Shown piece by piece: positions 1 through 8,448 of a stretch of 64,000 nt of DNA. Origin of the DNA: Microbacterium rhizomatis (lineage in GTDB: Bacteria > Actinomycetota > Actinomycetes > Actinomycetales > Microbacteriaceae); the NCBI RefSeq assembly GCF_008710745.1, contig NZ_VYSA01000002.1:682001-746000 (forward strand), given 5' to 3'. The translations under genes and the position numbers were made by a program. A model generated the notes under the pieces. That model saw only the letters and a list, made by a program, of their open reading frames with translations, made no database searches and was not told where the DNA came from. Every line of letters begins with the position of its first letter. Position 1 is the stretch's first letter.

Positions 1-100
1 GGATCATCCGCGTGCCATTGGCGAAGAGGTGTTCGTGGGGCAGAGCGATCCCGAGCTCGTCGGGACCGATGTCACCGGTGACGGTGGCGAGTCTTCTCAT
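1..100 (-). CDS. Phosphotriesterase-family hydrolase, N-terminal fragment
   Basis: Only the first 33 codons are inside the window, starting at the ATG at 98-100. They read like the N-termini of the two phosphotriesterase-family proteins at 9098-10117 and 10136-11149, with the 'GDIGPDELG' run followed by the metal-binding HxH pair (H22 and H24 in 'PHEHLF'). Family members are binuclear-metal amidohydrolases (lactonases, phosphotriesterase-homology proteins). It lies 3' of the binding-protein gene at 181-1260 on the same strand, beyond a hairpin, so it is probably part of the same catabolic locus. The rest of the gene is off the left edge. Confidence 0.8.
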   Translation of the reverse strand, partial: MRRLATVTGDIGPDELGIALPHEHLFANGTRMI

Positions 101-117
101 GGCTTCCTCGAGCGCGG

Positions 118-157
118 CCGAGGGGTGACCGGAGCTGGGACTCCGGCCACCCCTCGG
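118..157 (-). terminator. Hairpin after the first binding-protein gene
   Basis: Arms CCGAGGGGTG (118-127) and CACCCCTCGG (148-157) pair perfectly, and an inner CCGGAG/CTCCGG extends the stem past one mismatch. There is no clear T-run, as usual in high-GC actinobacteria. It lies between the stop of the lipoprotein gene at 181 and the next minus-strand start at 100, so it may attenuate read-through. Confidence 0.65.
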
Positions 158-180
158 TGTCTGTTCAGGGCGCGCTCTCG

Positions 181-1260
181 CTATCCCGCGAGCCAGGCCG
201 TGTAGTTGTCCAGCAGCGCGGTGGTGTTGTCCGCACGCCACTGGTCGTCGTTGTAGAGCACGTTGTCGTGGTCCGGCGAGTTGGCGACCTTGGCAGCGAC
301 ATCGGCATCGAGGTAGTCGAAGACGTCCTTGTTGACCGGGCCGTAGAGCGTGCGCTCGGTGAAGACCGCCTGGTTCTTCGGGTCGCGCATCCATGCCGCG
401 AGGGCCAGAGCCGCGTCCGGGTTGGCCGCGTTCTTCGGGATCACGAAACCGTTCGGGTTGACGAACGCCTGGTTCCACTGGACGGTGACATCCTGCCCCG
501 CACGCTCCAGCGCGGTGTACTGGCCCGTGACGGTGACGGCAAGGGCCGCGCTGCCGCTGGTGAGCAGCTGCTGAACCTCGGGGTAGGACTGGTAGAAGAT
601 CATGTCGCCGCGCAGCGTGTCGAGCTTCTTCTTGGCACGCTCGAAGTCGATCGGATAGAGGTCCTCCGGGGCGACGCCGTCGGCAAGCAGGGCGATCTCG
701 AAGGACTGGTCGTAGCTGCCCGGCGCGCCCGGCCACGCGCGCTTACCGGGGAACTTCGTCGTGTCGAAGAAGTCGGCCCAGTTCTGCGGGCCGCCGTTCG
801 GGAAGGTCTGGGTCAGCCAGCCCTGGGCGATGCCGATGTAGAAGCCGCCGACGAAATAGGGAGAGAGCTTGGGATCGAGCAGGTCGCCGCGCGAGGATTC
901 GGGCACCTCGACGAGGTTGTCGCCGTAGGTGAGGACATCGGCCGCCGCGATCTGGAAGAGGTCGTAGTCGCCCGGCTCGCCCGCGAGCATGCCGTTGTAG
1001 ATGGAGTCTTCGATCGAGGTCGACACCACCTCGACCCCGGTCTTGTCCTGGAAGCCGTCGAAGTAGGCGATCTGGCGGCTTTCGTTGGTCGGCCCGCCGT
1101 AGTCGGCCCAGATGAGGTTGCCGCTGAGCGGCGCGGCCGACGCGTCGGATGCGCTCGGCGAGGTTCCCGTCGAGCCGGCGCAGCCGACCGCGAGTGCGGC
1201 GGTCGCGACCAGCGCGAGAGCGGATGCCGCAGATCGGCGGAGTGTGGTGCTGGTTTTCAT
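181..1260 (-). CDS. PotD-like ABC transporter substrate-binding lipoprotein (copy 1)
   Basis: A 359-residue protein with a lipoprotein signal peptide: basic N-terminus, hydrophobic stretch and a lipobox LAVGC ending at Cys27. The mature part is of the spermidine/putrescine-binding type (COG0687-like): 'IWADYGGPTNESRQ' opens the first lobe and 'FPNGGPQNWADFFD' sits in the second. It would capture a cationic or nitrogenous solute outside the membrane for an ABC importer. No permease or ATPase is in the window; they may lie to the left. It is a close paralogue of the protein at 1456-2541. Its upstream region carries the paired GGATCC operator (1298-1325). Family is firm, ligand unknown. Confidence 0.92.
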   Translation of the reverse strand: MKTSTTLRRSAASALALVATAALAVGCAGSTGTSPSASDASAAPLSGNLIWADYGGPTNESRQIAYFDGFQDKTGVEVVSTSIEDSIYNGMLAGEPGDYDLFQIAAADVLTYGDNLVEVPESSRGDLLDPKLSPYFVGGFYIGIAQGWLTQTFPNGGPQNWADFFDTTKFPGKRAWPGAPGSYDQSFEIALLADGVAPEDLYPIDFERAKKKLDTLRGDMIFYQSYPEVQQLLTSGSAALAVTVTGQYTALERAGQDVTVQWNQAFVNPNGFVIPKNAANPDAALALAAWMRDPKNQAVFTERTLYGPVNKDVFDYLDADVAAKVANSPDHDNVLYNDDQWRADNTTALLDNYTAWLAG

Positions 1261-1297
1261 GAAAGCAGTCCTTCGGGGAGGGGATCGAATGGTGCTG

Positions 1298-1325
1298 TGG
1301 ATCCAATCTACTCACTAATGGATCC
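1298..1325 (-). promoter_or_regulatory. Paired GGATCC operator, site A
   Basis: TGGATCC occurs at 1298-1304 and again at 1319-1325, exactly 21 bp apart (two helical turns), 40-65 bp upstream of the lipoprotein start at 1260. The inner copy is flanked as ATTGGATCCA on the minus strand, a palindrome of the GntR/FCD operator type. The same spacing recurs at four other sites in the window. Confidence 0.7.
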
Positions 1326-1389
1326 TGAATGCTATCCCCCGTGTTTCGTTTGTGTAAAACGACGCGGATCCCCGCCGCATCCAACCCGA

Positions 1390-1433
1390 CGAGGCGGGGC
1401 GCACCGCGCGTGAGCACGATGCGCCCCGCCTCG
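1390..1433 (-). terminator. Strong hairpin after binding-protein gene 2
   Basis: A perfect 14-bp stem, CGAGGCGGGGCGCA (1390-1403) with TGCGCCCCGCCTCG (1420-1433), encloses a 16-nt loop. It lies 22 bp past the stop of the minus-strand gene ending at 1456, so it separates the two paralogous lipoprotein genes into independent units. Confidence 0.8.
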
Positions 1434-1455
1434 TGGGGGTCCGTCGATGGATGGG

Positions 1456-2541
1456 TCAGCCCGCGAGCCAAGCCGTGTAGCTGTCGATGAGCTTGTCGTT
1501 GTTCTCGGAGCGCCACTGCGTATCCCAGTAGAGGCCGACCTTCTCGTGCTCCGGCGAATTCACGAGCCCGCTCACGACGTCGTCCGAGAGGTAGTCGAAC
1601 ACCTTCGAGTTGACCGGGCCATAGCCCGTGCGCTCCGTGAAGACCGCCTGCCGCTCCGGATCGTTCATCCAGGCCGCAAGAGCGAGGGCGGCCGCCGGGT
1701 TGCTCGCCTGCTGAGGGATCACGAATCCGCTCGGCACGATGAACGCCTGGTTCCACTGGACCGTGACGTCCTTTCCGGCGTTCTTCAGCGCGTTGTACTG
1801 CCCCGTGACGGTAACGGCGATCGCGGCACTGCCGCTCGAGAGCAGCTGCTGCACCTCGGGGTAGGACTGGTAGAACACCATGTCGCCGCGGATCGTGTTC
1901 AGCTTGGCCTCCGCGCGCGGAATGTCCAGGGGGTAGAGATCGGCGGGTTTGACGCCGTCCGCGAGCAGAGCGATCTCGTACGACGCGTCGTAGCTTCCGG
2001 GCGACCCGGGCCATGCCCGCTTGCCCGGGTACTTCGTCGTGTCGAAGAAGTCGGCCCAGTCCTGCGGGCCGCCGTTCGGGAATGTCTCGGTCAGCCAGCC
2101 CTGAGCGATGCCGAAGACGAAGCCCCCGACGATGTAGGGGCGGATGTTCTCCGGCAGGAGGTCACCCTGGATGTCTTCGGGAACCTCGGTCACGGCATCC
2201 GTGTAGGCCAAGACGTCCGCCGCGCTCGTCTGCATCGTGTCGTAGTCGCCCGCGTCGCCCTTCAGCATCCCGTAGTAGACGGAATCCTCGAGCGATGTCG
2301 AGACCACGTCGACGCCGGTGTCAGCGGTGAACCCGTCGAAGTAGGCGACCTGGCGGCTCTCGTTCGTCGGACCGCCGTAGTCGGCCCAGATCACACTGCC
2401 GCTGATGGCGGCCGCGGAGCCCTCAGCGCTGGCGCCAGCGGTCGACGAGCCTGCGCAGCCGACGGCGAGTACGGCCACTGAAGCGAGCGCGAGGCCCGAG
2501 ATCAGGGCACGGCGCACCGTGCGGGAGGTGTGGAAGGTCAT
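1456..2541 (-). CDS. PotD-like ABC transporter substrate-binding lipoprotein (copy 2)
   Basis: A 361-residue paralogue of the preceding protein, with long identical blocks such as 'IWADYGGPTNESRQ', 'FYQSYPEVQQLL' and 'AVTVTGQY'. The lipobox LAVGC ends at Cys29. I placed the start at the ATG at 2539-2541 because GGAGAACCC precedes it and the signal peptide then begins normally; an in-frame ATG at 2610 would add 23 unlikely residues and run into the operator. Each copy has its own operator pair and terminator. The retained duplication suggests related but different ligands. No translocation subunits are seen nearby. Confidence 0.92.
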   Translation of the reverse strand: MTFHTSRTVRRALISGLALASVAVLAVGCAGSSTAGASAEGSAAAISGSVIWADYGGPTNESRQVAYFDGFTADTGVDVVSTSLEDSVYYGMLKGDAGDYDTMQTSAADVLAYTDAVTEVPEDIQGDLLPENIRPYIVGGFVFGIAQGWLTETFPNGGPQDWADFFDTTKYPGKRAWPGSPGSYDASYEIALLADGVKPADLYPLDIPRAEAKLNTIRGDMVFYQSYPEVQQLLSSGSAAIAVTVTGQYNALKNAGKDVTVQWNQAFIVPSGFVIPQQASNPAAALALAAWMNDPERQAVFTERTGYGPVNSKVFDYLSDDVVSGLVNSPEHEKVGLYWDTQWRSENNDKLIDSYTAWLAG

Positions 2542-2580
2542 GGGTTCTCCTTGGGCGAGGCGACGATCGGGAAACAAGGT

Positions 2581-2608
2581 TGGATCCAATATAGAGCTGT
2601 ATGGATGC
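2581..2608 (-). promoter_or_regulatory. Paired GGATCC operator, site B
   Basis: TGGATCC (2581-2587) and TGGATGC (2602-2608) are 21 bp apart. The first is embedded in TTGGATCCAA, a perfect 10-bp palindrome. The site lies 40-67 bp upstream of the lipoprotein start at 2541, next to AT-rich promoter-like sequence (CTATATT on the minus strand). Confidence 0.7.
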
Positions 2609-2667
2609 AATAACCAGGCCGCCCTGTTTCGAAAGCGTAAAACCTCGCTATGACCCGACTGGCTCTC

Positions 2668-4101
2668 TCACTCTCCCGGAACCCGACCCACGTGCCCGAG
2701 GATCGCCTCGATCGTCGCGCCGATCGCCAGCAGGCGTGCGTCTCCGCGCGACGCGCCCACCACCTGCAGCCCGACCGGCAGCCCGTCCGAACTGAATCCG
2801 GCGGGCGTGGCGAGCACGGGGTGCCCCGTCACGGTCAGGCGGCAGGCCGTACGCTGCCATTCGAAATAGCGCTCGAAGTGGGTGCCGTCGATGTCGTGGA
2901 CCCACTCCACCTCCGCCGGCGGCGCGGGCACGGGCGCACCCGGGTACACGATCGCGTCGACCTCACGGAGCACCCGCGCGGTCGCACGGAAGAGCTCGGT
3001 ACGACGGGCGAGGGCGCGTGAGAGCCGGTCCGCCGACATGGCCCGCCCCTCGTCGACGTTGCGCAGATAGTCCGGGCGGTACCCGTCTCGACTGACGTCG
3101 ACCCGCGCCCCGCCATCGGCGCCGAAGGCGAACAACTCGATCGCCTCCCAGCACTCATCGGCGCCGGTCATGTCGGGCTCGATGTCGACGATCTGCACGC
3201 CCGCCGCCTCGAGCGCTCGGCGTGCTCGCGCCTGAGCGGCGCGCACCTCCGGGTCGATCGGGAGCCCGCCGACGTCCGTGCTCCACCCCAGTCGCAGGGC
3301 GCCCGGCTCCGGCGCGACGCCGTTTCGCAGCGCATCGGGATCGTCCACCCACGACAGGGGCCAGCGGTCGTCGGCACCCGAGATCCCGGACAGCAGAAGA
3401 GCGGTGTCGGCGGCATCGCGCGCGAGGGGCCCGAGTACGCCGTGGGGTGCCCAGCCGTCGCCGAGGCGTCCGGTCGGAACCGCCCCCGGCGTCGGGCGAA
3501 GACCGACCACGTTGCAGAACGACGCCGGATATCGGATGCTGCCACCGCTGTCGGACCCGTCGGCGATCGGCAGAAGTCCATCGGCGACGGCGGCGCCCGC
3601 TCCCCCGGAGCTGCCACCGGCGTGCCGGCTCGTATCCCACGGGTTGCGCGTCACCCCGAAGACCGGATTGAAGGTGAGCGTGCCCAGCCCCATCTCGGGG
3701 GTGTTCGTCTTGCCGATGATGAGGGCCCCCGACGCCCGCAGCTTCTCGGCCAGCACGCTGTCGCGTGCGGCCGGCGGAGCATCCGCGAACGCGGCGGAGC
3801 CGTTCACGGTGGGGAGGCCCGCGACGTCCACGAGGTCTTTGACCCCGGTCGGCAGGCCGTGCAGCGGGCCGAGACGGTCTCCTCGCGCCACCGCGCGATC
3901 GGCATCGTCGGCCATCCGCATCGCGTCGGACTCGGTGACCGGCGAGACGATCGCGCGGAGGATGCCGTTGCGCTCCTCGATCCGGTCGAGATGTGCGCGC
4001 ATGACCTCGGCGGCCGAGATCTCGCGCGCCGCGATGCCGGCGGCGAGGTCGCGCGCGGGCCAGCGGAACAGGGGGGCGGTGTGGATGGTCGTGTCGGTCA
4101 T
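2668..4101 (-). CDS. Amidase (amidase-signature family), copy 1
   Basis: A 477-residue amidase-signature hydrolase, which cleaves C-N amide bonds with a Lys-cisSer-Ser triad. Visible are the catalytic Lys region 'GLPTGVKDLVDVAG', the signature 'HAGGSSGGAGAA' and the nucleophile block 'GSDSGGSIRYPASF'. Length fits the family. The ATG at 4099-4101 overlaps the stop of the upstream amidohydrolase (ATGA), so translation is coupled. It is the last gene of the ten-gene operon that starts at 15526. It is a paralogue of the amidase at 5459-6877, which suggests two related amide or urea-type substrates. The substrate cannot be read from sequence. Confidence 0.93.
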   Translation of the reverse strand: MTDTTIHTAPLFRWPARDLAAGIAAREISAAEVMRAHLDRIEERNGILRAIVSPVTESDAMRMADDADRAVARGDRLGPLHGLPTGVKDLVDVAGLPTVNGSAAFADAPPAARDSVLAEKLRASGALIIGKTNTPEMGLGTLTFNPVFGVTRNPWDTSRHAGGSSGGAGAAVADGLLPIADGSDSGGSIRYPASFCNVVGLRPTPGAVPTGRLGDGWAPHGVLGPLARDAADTALLLSGISGADDRWPLSWVDDPDALRNGVAPEPGALRLGWSTDVGGLPIDPEVRAAQARARRALEAAGVQIVDIEPDMTGADECWEAIELFAFGADGGARVDVSRDGYRPDYLRNVDEGRAMSADRLSRALARRTELFRATARVLREVDAIVYPGAPVPAPPAEVEWVHDIDGTHFERYFEWQRTACRLTVTGHPVLATPAGFSSDGLPVGLQVVGASRGDARLLAIGATIEAILGHVGRVPGE

Positions 4102-5462
4102 TCGGCGCCTCCCGGGCGGTCGATGCGATGGACGGTACGGCCGCCGACGTCGGTGCGCAGCACGAGGAGGTCGCGGACCTGGTCGATCGGCACGTCCGCG
4201 GGACTGGCGCTCCAGAGGGCCCAGTCGGCGAGCATCCCCTCGCGGATCATGCCGCGCCGACCCTCGGCGAGGCTCGCGTAGGCCGCGCCGGTCGTGTAGC
4301 CGGCGAGCGCCTCGTCGACCGTGACGGCCTCGGCGGGATCCAGCGGGCGATCGTCGCCCGCGATGCGGCGGGTGACCGATTGCCAGATGAGGTGGCGCGG
4401 GTCGAAGGCGAAGTACGGTCCGTCCGAGCCCAGCGCGAGCACGGCGCCGGCGTCGATCCACGACCGCATGGGATTGGCCCGTTCGGCACGCTCGCCGAGC
4501 TTCGCGCGGAGCCCCACTCCGTTGTGCCAGATGATGGACGGCTGCAGCGAGGCGATCGCCCCGGTGCGCGCGCCGAGCGCGATGGTCTCGGCGCTCGGCT
4601 CGAGATAGGCGTGGATGAACTGGTAGCGCTTCTCGGATGCCGCGGCCCCGACGCTCTGGTACGCCCGCGCGACCATCGCGATGGCCGCGCCCCCGACGGC
4701 GTGGGTGCCGACGCCCCACCCCGCCGCGGCGCAGAAGGCGACGAGGCGGCCGAAGTCGTCGTCCGAGATCCGGGCCAGGCCGGTGTACCCGGAGTCGTCC
4801 CACGGCTCGTCGAGCAGAGCCTGTCCCTTCAGCGCCTCGCCGTCGGCGTAGACCTTGATGGGGCCCAGACGCAGCGTGTCATCCCCGAAGCCCGTCGATG
4901 CACCGACCCCGGCGAGCCGGGTCATCGCGGCGTCGACGTCGGGGATCTCGTCCGACCCGATCTCGAGGTACGGCATCGCCACGGTGCGCATGGAGAGGAT
5001 GCCGCGCGCGTGCGCGACCTGATAGGCGGCCAGCTCGGTGGGGGTCGCCGCCGGGTCGACGACGCCGGTGAAGCCCAGCGCGTGCAGCAGCGGCTGGATG
5101 ACCGACAGTCCGCGGACACGGTCATCGACGGTGGGGGCGGCTCCTTCCGGCCAGTCCTCGTCGTCGAACGTGTCGTGCATGGTCCGGATGAACTCGGCGA
5201 CGCCTGCTCCCGCCGGCAGGAACGTCAGCGCCTTGAGCCCCCCGCGCTGCATGTGCAGATGCGCATCGATCAGCCCGGGAAGCACGACCCCCTCGAGAGC
5301 GTGCCGCGGCGTGCCGTCGGGTACCGCCGCGACCACGTCAGCGAGCGATCCGACCGCGACGATCAGATCGCCGCGGACGGCGAAAGCCTCGGCCCGCGGG
5401 CGATCAGGATCCATGGTCACGACGGGTGCGACATAGACGGCGAGCCCCTCGGATCCGGTCAT
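4098..5462 (-). CDS. Metal-dependent amidohydrolase (YtcJ/amidohydrolase-3-like)
   Basis: A 454-residue amidohydrolase-superfamily protein. After a short beta-rich N-terminal part comes the metal-binding HxH in 'GLIDAHLHMQRG'; a later 'GTHAVGG' gives another probable metal-ligand His and 'ALGSDGPYFAFDPRH' the conserved Asp. Such enzymes hydrolyse amide, imide or ester bonds in ring or N-acyl compounds. The start at 5462 overlaps the stop of the upstream amidase by ATGA, and its own stop overlaps the next start in the same way. It sits between two amidases, so it probably acts on an intermediate they share. Confidence 0.88.
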   Translation of the reverse strand: MTGSEGLAVYVAPVVTMDPDRPRAEAFAVRGDLIVAVGSLADVVAAVPDGTPRHALEGVVLPGLIDAHLHMQRGGLKALTFLPAGAGVAEFIRTMHDTFDDEDWPEGAAPTVDDRVRGLSVIQPLLHALGFTGVVDPAATPTELAAYQVAHARGILSMRTVAMPYLEIGSDEIPDVDAAMTRLAGVGASTGFGDDTLRLGPIKVYADGEALKGQALLDEPWDDSGYTGLARISDDDFGRLVAFCAAAGWGVGTHAVGGAAIAMVARAYQSVGAAASEKRYQFIHAYLEPSAETIALGARTGAIASLQPSIIWHNGVGLRAKLGERAERANPMRSWIDAGAVLALGSDGPYFAFDPRHLIWQSVTRRIAGDDRPLDPAEAVTVDEALAGYTTGAAYASLAEGRRGMIREGMLADWALWSASPADVPIDQVRDLLVLRTDVGGRTVHRIDRPGGAE

Positions 5463-6877
5463 GCCGGCACCTCGGGCCGTCGCGCCATGACATCCGCGAC
5501 CGCGGACTCCCACGTCATCCCGTACTCGAGCAGCGCGACGTCGGCGCGATAGGGGCCGACGAACTGCACGCCGATCGGGAGACCGCCCGACGAGAACGCG
5601 GCCGGCATCGACAGCGCCGGCATGGCCGTCGCGGTGATCCGGCTGCAGGACCGCTGCGACGAGTAGTACTTGTCCATGGCGACGCCGTCGATCTCGATCG
5701 GGTACTCCCACTCGACGGGGAAGGGCAGCACCTGCACGCACGGCGCCAGCAGCAGGTCGACGTCGTCGAAGAGGGCCTGCAGCCGGCGGAAGAGGCGGGT
5801 GCGGCCCGCGGCGGCCGCGACGATGAGCTCAGGCGTGAACGTCTGAGCCCACGACACGTCGTCTTTGAGGGTCTGCTTGACCAGATCGGGGTACTCCGCG
5901 ATCTCTCGCCCGTGCCCGTCGAGGAACTCGAGTGAGCGGAAGGTCTCGAACACGAGGTCGGCCTCGGACAGATCGAGGTCGATCGGGACGATCTCGGCGC
6001 CGAGATCGGCGGCAAGGCGCGCCGCGGCCTCCGTCGCCGCCCGCACCTCGGGATCCAGGGGCAGGCCGCCGAGATCGGCGGAGTAGGCGATCCGCGCGCC
6101 GGCGAACGCGCGGGGCCGCAGGCCACGGAACACCGCGCCGTCCTCGTCGATCGAGAGCGGGGCGCGGCGTTCGGGGCCGGAGATGACCGACATGAGCAGC
6201 GCAGCATCCGTGACGTCACGGGCGAGCGGACCGAGCACGGACCCGGGGTCGTAGGCGTTGCCCGGGCGGGCGGAGGCGACGCGCCCCGCGGTGGGGCGGA
6301 GGCCGACCAGGTTTCCGAACGAGGCCGGATTCCGGACGCTCCCCCCCAGGTCCGAGCCGTCGGCGAGCGGCAGCATCCCGCTCGTCACGGCCGCCGCGGC
6401 GCCACCGCTGCTGCCGCCGGCGGAACGGGAGAGGTCGTACGGGTTGCGGGTGATCCCGAAGACCTCGTTGAACGTGTGCGATCCGACGCCGAACTCGGGC
6501 ACGTTCGTCTTTCCGACGACGATCGCGCCCGCCTCGCGCATGCGCGACACGATCACGCTGTCGTTCTCGGCGATGTGGTCTTTATAGATGCGCGATCCGT
6601 GGGTCGTGCGCACCCCGGCGACGTCCATGAGGTCCTTCACCGCGATCGGAAGACCGTGCAGCGGTCCGCGCGACACTCCGCGGGCGGTCAGCGCATCGCT
6701 CTCCCGCGCCTCGGCGAGTGCCTCTTCCGGGCGGTACGACACGATCGCGTTCACGGCCGGATTGATCGCGTCGATGCGCGCGAGGTGCGCGGTGACGACC
6801 TCTTCCGAGCTCACCACGCGAGTGCGGATGGCTTCGGCGAGCGCCTGCGCGCTGAGGGTGGTGAGGTCGTCGGTCAT
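5459..6877 (-). CDS. Amidase (amidase-signature family), copy 2
   Basis: A 472-residue amidase-signature enzyme with 'GLPIAVKDLMDVAG' (catalytic Lys), 'SAGGSSGGAAAAV' and 'GSDLGGSVRNPASF' (cis-Ser and nucleophile Ser). It shares the overall layout of the amidase at 2668-4101 but differs in the substrate-facing C-terminal half. The start at 6877 overlaps the stop of the GMC oxidoreductase by ATGA. Part of the operator-C-controlled operon. Expected to be cytoplasmic, as there is no signal peptide. Confidence 0.93.
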   Translation of the reverse strand: MTDDLTTLSAQALAEAIRTRVVSSEEVVTAHLARIDAINPAVNAIVSYRPEEALAEARESDALTARGVSRGPLHGLPIAVKDLMDVAGVRTTHGSRIYKDHIAENDSVIVSRMREAGAIVVGKTNVPEFGVGSHTFNEVFGITRNPYDLSRSAGGSSGGAAAAVTSGMLPLADGSDLGGSVRNPASFGNLVGLRPTAGRVASARPGNAYDPGSVLGPLARDVTDAALLMSVISGPERRAPLSIDEDGAVFRGLRPRAFAGARIAYSADLGGLPLDPEVRAATEAAARLAADLGAEIVPIDLDLSEADLVFETFRSLEFLDGHGREIAEYPDLVKQTLKDDVSWAQTFTPELIVAAAAGRTRLFRRLQALFDDVDLLLAPCVQVLPFPVEWEYPIEIDGVAMDKYYSSQRSCSRITATAMPALSMPAAFSSGGLPIGVQFVGPYRADVALLEYGMTWESAVADVMARRPEVPA

Positions 6878-8448
6878 GCGGCGGAGCCCTTCGATGTCGG
6901 GTTCGGGTTCGGGTTCGGGTTCGGGGATGCTGCGGCGGCGGCCGCGAGCAGGATCCGGGCGACCTTCTCTCCCATCACGACGGCCGGCATAGCGGTCGTC
7001 GCACGCGGGATGCGGGGCATGATCGAGGTGTCGGCGATGTGCAGACCCTCGATGCCGTGCACCTGCGCCCGCTCGTCAACCACGCTCATGATGTCGTCGG
7101 CCGTGCCCATCCGGCATGTTCCGACGGGGTGCCAGTAGTTGTCGGGGTGGGCGTAGATGTGAGCGATCAACGCCTCGCGCGAGAAGGTGTCGGGCCTGGG
7201 GTGAATCTCGCGTCCGACCACGCGAGCCAGCGCGGGGCTCGCCGCCAGCTCGCGCAGGATCCCCGCGCCCTCGGCGAGCATCGCCGCGTCGATCCCCTCC
7301 GGATCGCTCAGGAACCGGTGGTCGATCACCGGCTTCGCTTCGGGATCCGTACTGCGAATCCGCACGAATCCCCGCGAGCGCGGGAGGAGCGCCGAGGTGC
7401 CGATGCTCCAGCGTTTGCGATCGCCGCGGTGGGTGGGGCTGTAGGGCAGGAAGTGCAGGTCGAACGCCTCGCTCTCGTGGCTCGACGCGGCCTTCCCCAT
7501 GGCCTGCTCGTCGGGTGCCCACCCGGCGGCACGGGCGTGCTCCATCGCTGCCGTCATCTCGTCCGACCCCTCCCAGCTCATCAGGAGGAAGGGCTGGTCG
7601 TGGAGGTTCTCGCCGACGCCCGGCAGGTGGGCGACCACGGGGATGCCGAGGGCGCCGAGCTGTGCGGAAGGTCCGATGCCCGAGCGCAGCAGCACGGTCG
7701 GCGAGTTGTACGCACCTCCCGCGAGGACGACCGTGCCGGCGCGGACCCGGGAGATCTCACCGCCGTGATGCACCACGACACCCGTAGCGCGCCCGGCCTC
7801 CACGACGATGCGGTCCACGAGCGCGTCGCCCACGACGCGCAGGTTCGGCAGGGCTCGTGCGGGGTCGAGGTACGCGAAAGCGGTATTGACCCGGACGCCG
7901 CGTTCGATGTTCACGTCCTCGGGGGCGAAGCCTGCGGCTTCGTCGACATCGTTCAGCGTCGTCAGCCGCGGCATCCCGACGGCGGGTGCCGCGTCGTACC
8001 ACGCGCCCTGCCACGGAGTGAGCTCCTCAGGGCGATAGGTGGTCACGCGCATGCGCCGGGTGCCCTCGCGGAACAGGGGCAGCAGGTCGTCGGTCGACCA
8101 GCCGGTGAGGCCCGACTCGGCCCAGGCGTCGTAATCGCGCCGGTGTCCCCACGTCTGCGTGCAGCCGTTGAAGTCCGAGCTTCCGCCGATCGCCCGCGCG
8201 CGCTCGAATCCGAGCGTGAACGGGTAGCTGTCGCCGGAGTCGTAGCCCCAGTCGTGCGAGCGGCCGAGGCGCGTGGCATCCACGATGTCGGCGGGCCACG
8301 CGGGGTCGCCCTCCGGTCCGAAGTCGGGGCCGGCCTCCAGGACGAGCACATCGCGCCCCGCCTCCGCGAGGCGCGACGCCACCACGTTCCCCGCGGTGCC
8401 GCCGCCGATCACGACGTACTCCACCTCCGCGGGGAGGTCCCCGTTCAT
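6874..8448 (-). CDS. GMC-family FAD-dependent oxidoreductase (choline-dehydrogenase-like)
   Basis: A 524-residue flavoprotein oxidising an alcohol (or similar) group to an aldehyde. The dinucleotide motif GGGTAG lies at residues 15-20, and the C-terminal half carries the catalytic 'NYWHPVGTCRMG' His and a terminal 'RATTAMPAVVMGEKVA' block typical of GMC enzymes. The ATG at 8446-8448 overlaps the stop of the cysteine hydrolase. With the aldehyde dehydrogenase at 11163-12620 it can form an alcohol-to-acid pair, as in choline oxidation. Odd feature: the extreme C-terminus is an Ala run followed by an Asn-Pro repeat encoded by a hexanucleotide repeat. Confidence 0.92.
   Translation of the reverse strand: MNGDLPAEVEYVVIGGGTAGNVVASRLAEAGRDVLVLEAGPDFGPEGDPAWPADIVDATRLGRSHDWGYDSGDSYPFTLGFERARAIGGSSDFNGCTQTWGHRRDYDAWAESGLTGWSTDDLLPLFREGTRRMRVTTYRPEELTPWQGAWYDAAPAVGMPRLTTLNDVDEAAGFAPEDVNIERGVRVNTAFAYLDPARALPNLRVVGDALVDRIVVEAGRATGVVVHHGGEISRVRAGTVVLAGGAYNSPTVLLRSGIGPSAQLGALGIPVVAHLPGVGENLHDQPFLLMSWEGSDEMTAAMEHARAAGWAPDEQAMGKAASSHESEAFDLHFLPYSPTHRGDRKRWSIGTSALLPRSRGFVRIRSTDPEAKPVIDHRFLSDPEGIDAAMLAEGAGILRELAASPALARVVGREIHPRPDTFSREALIAHIYAHPDNYWHPVGTCRMGTADDIMSVVDERAQVHGIEGLHIADTSIMPRIPRATTAMPAVVMGEKVARILLAAAAAASPNPNPNPNPTSKGSAA
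6899..6922. repeat. GGGTTC hexanucleotide repeat (4 units)
   Basis: Four perfect GGGTTC units, followed by a further GGG, lie inside the 3' end of the GMC oxidoreductase and encode alternating Asn-Pro on the minus strand. The unit keeps the reading frame, so slippage would change only the length of a C-terminal tail outside the conserved fold. Confidence 0.9.

Noticed and set aside
157..1413. Long plus-strand reading frame opposite the first lipoprotein gene
   Set aside because: It is rich in Arg/Val runs, has no family pattern, and mirrors a real lipoprotein gene with signal peptide and lipobox. Many similar frames in this window are high-GC shadows.
4102..4803. N-terminal extension of the first amidase frame
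   Set aside because: The extra residues are Arg-rich and overlap the well-supported amidohydrolase gene; the ATG at 4101 with ATGA overlap is the natural start.
5407..5412. Single GGATCC sites inside genes (also near 7257, 12380, 33944 and 58406)
   Set aside because: They lie in coding sequence and have no partner 21 bp away, so they are not counted as operators even though the one near 58406 reads TTGGATCC.
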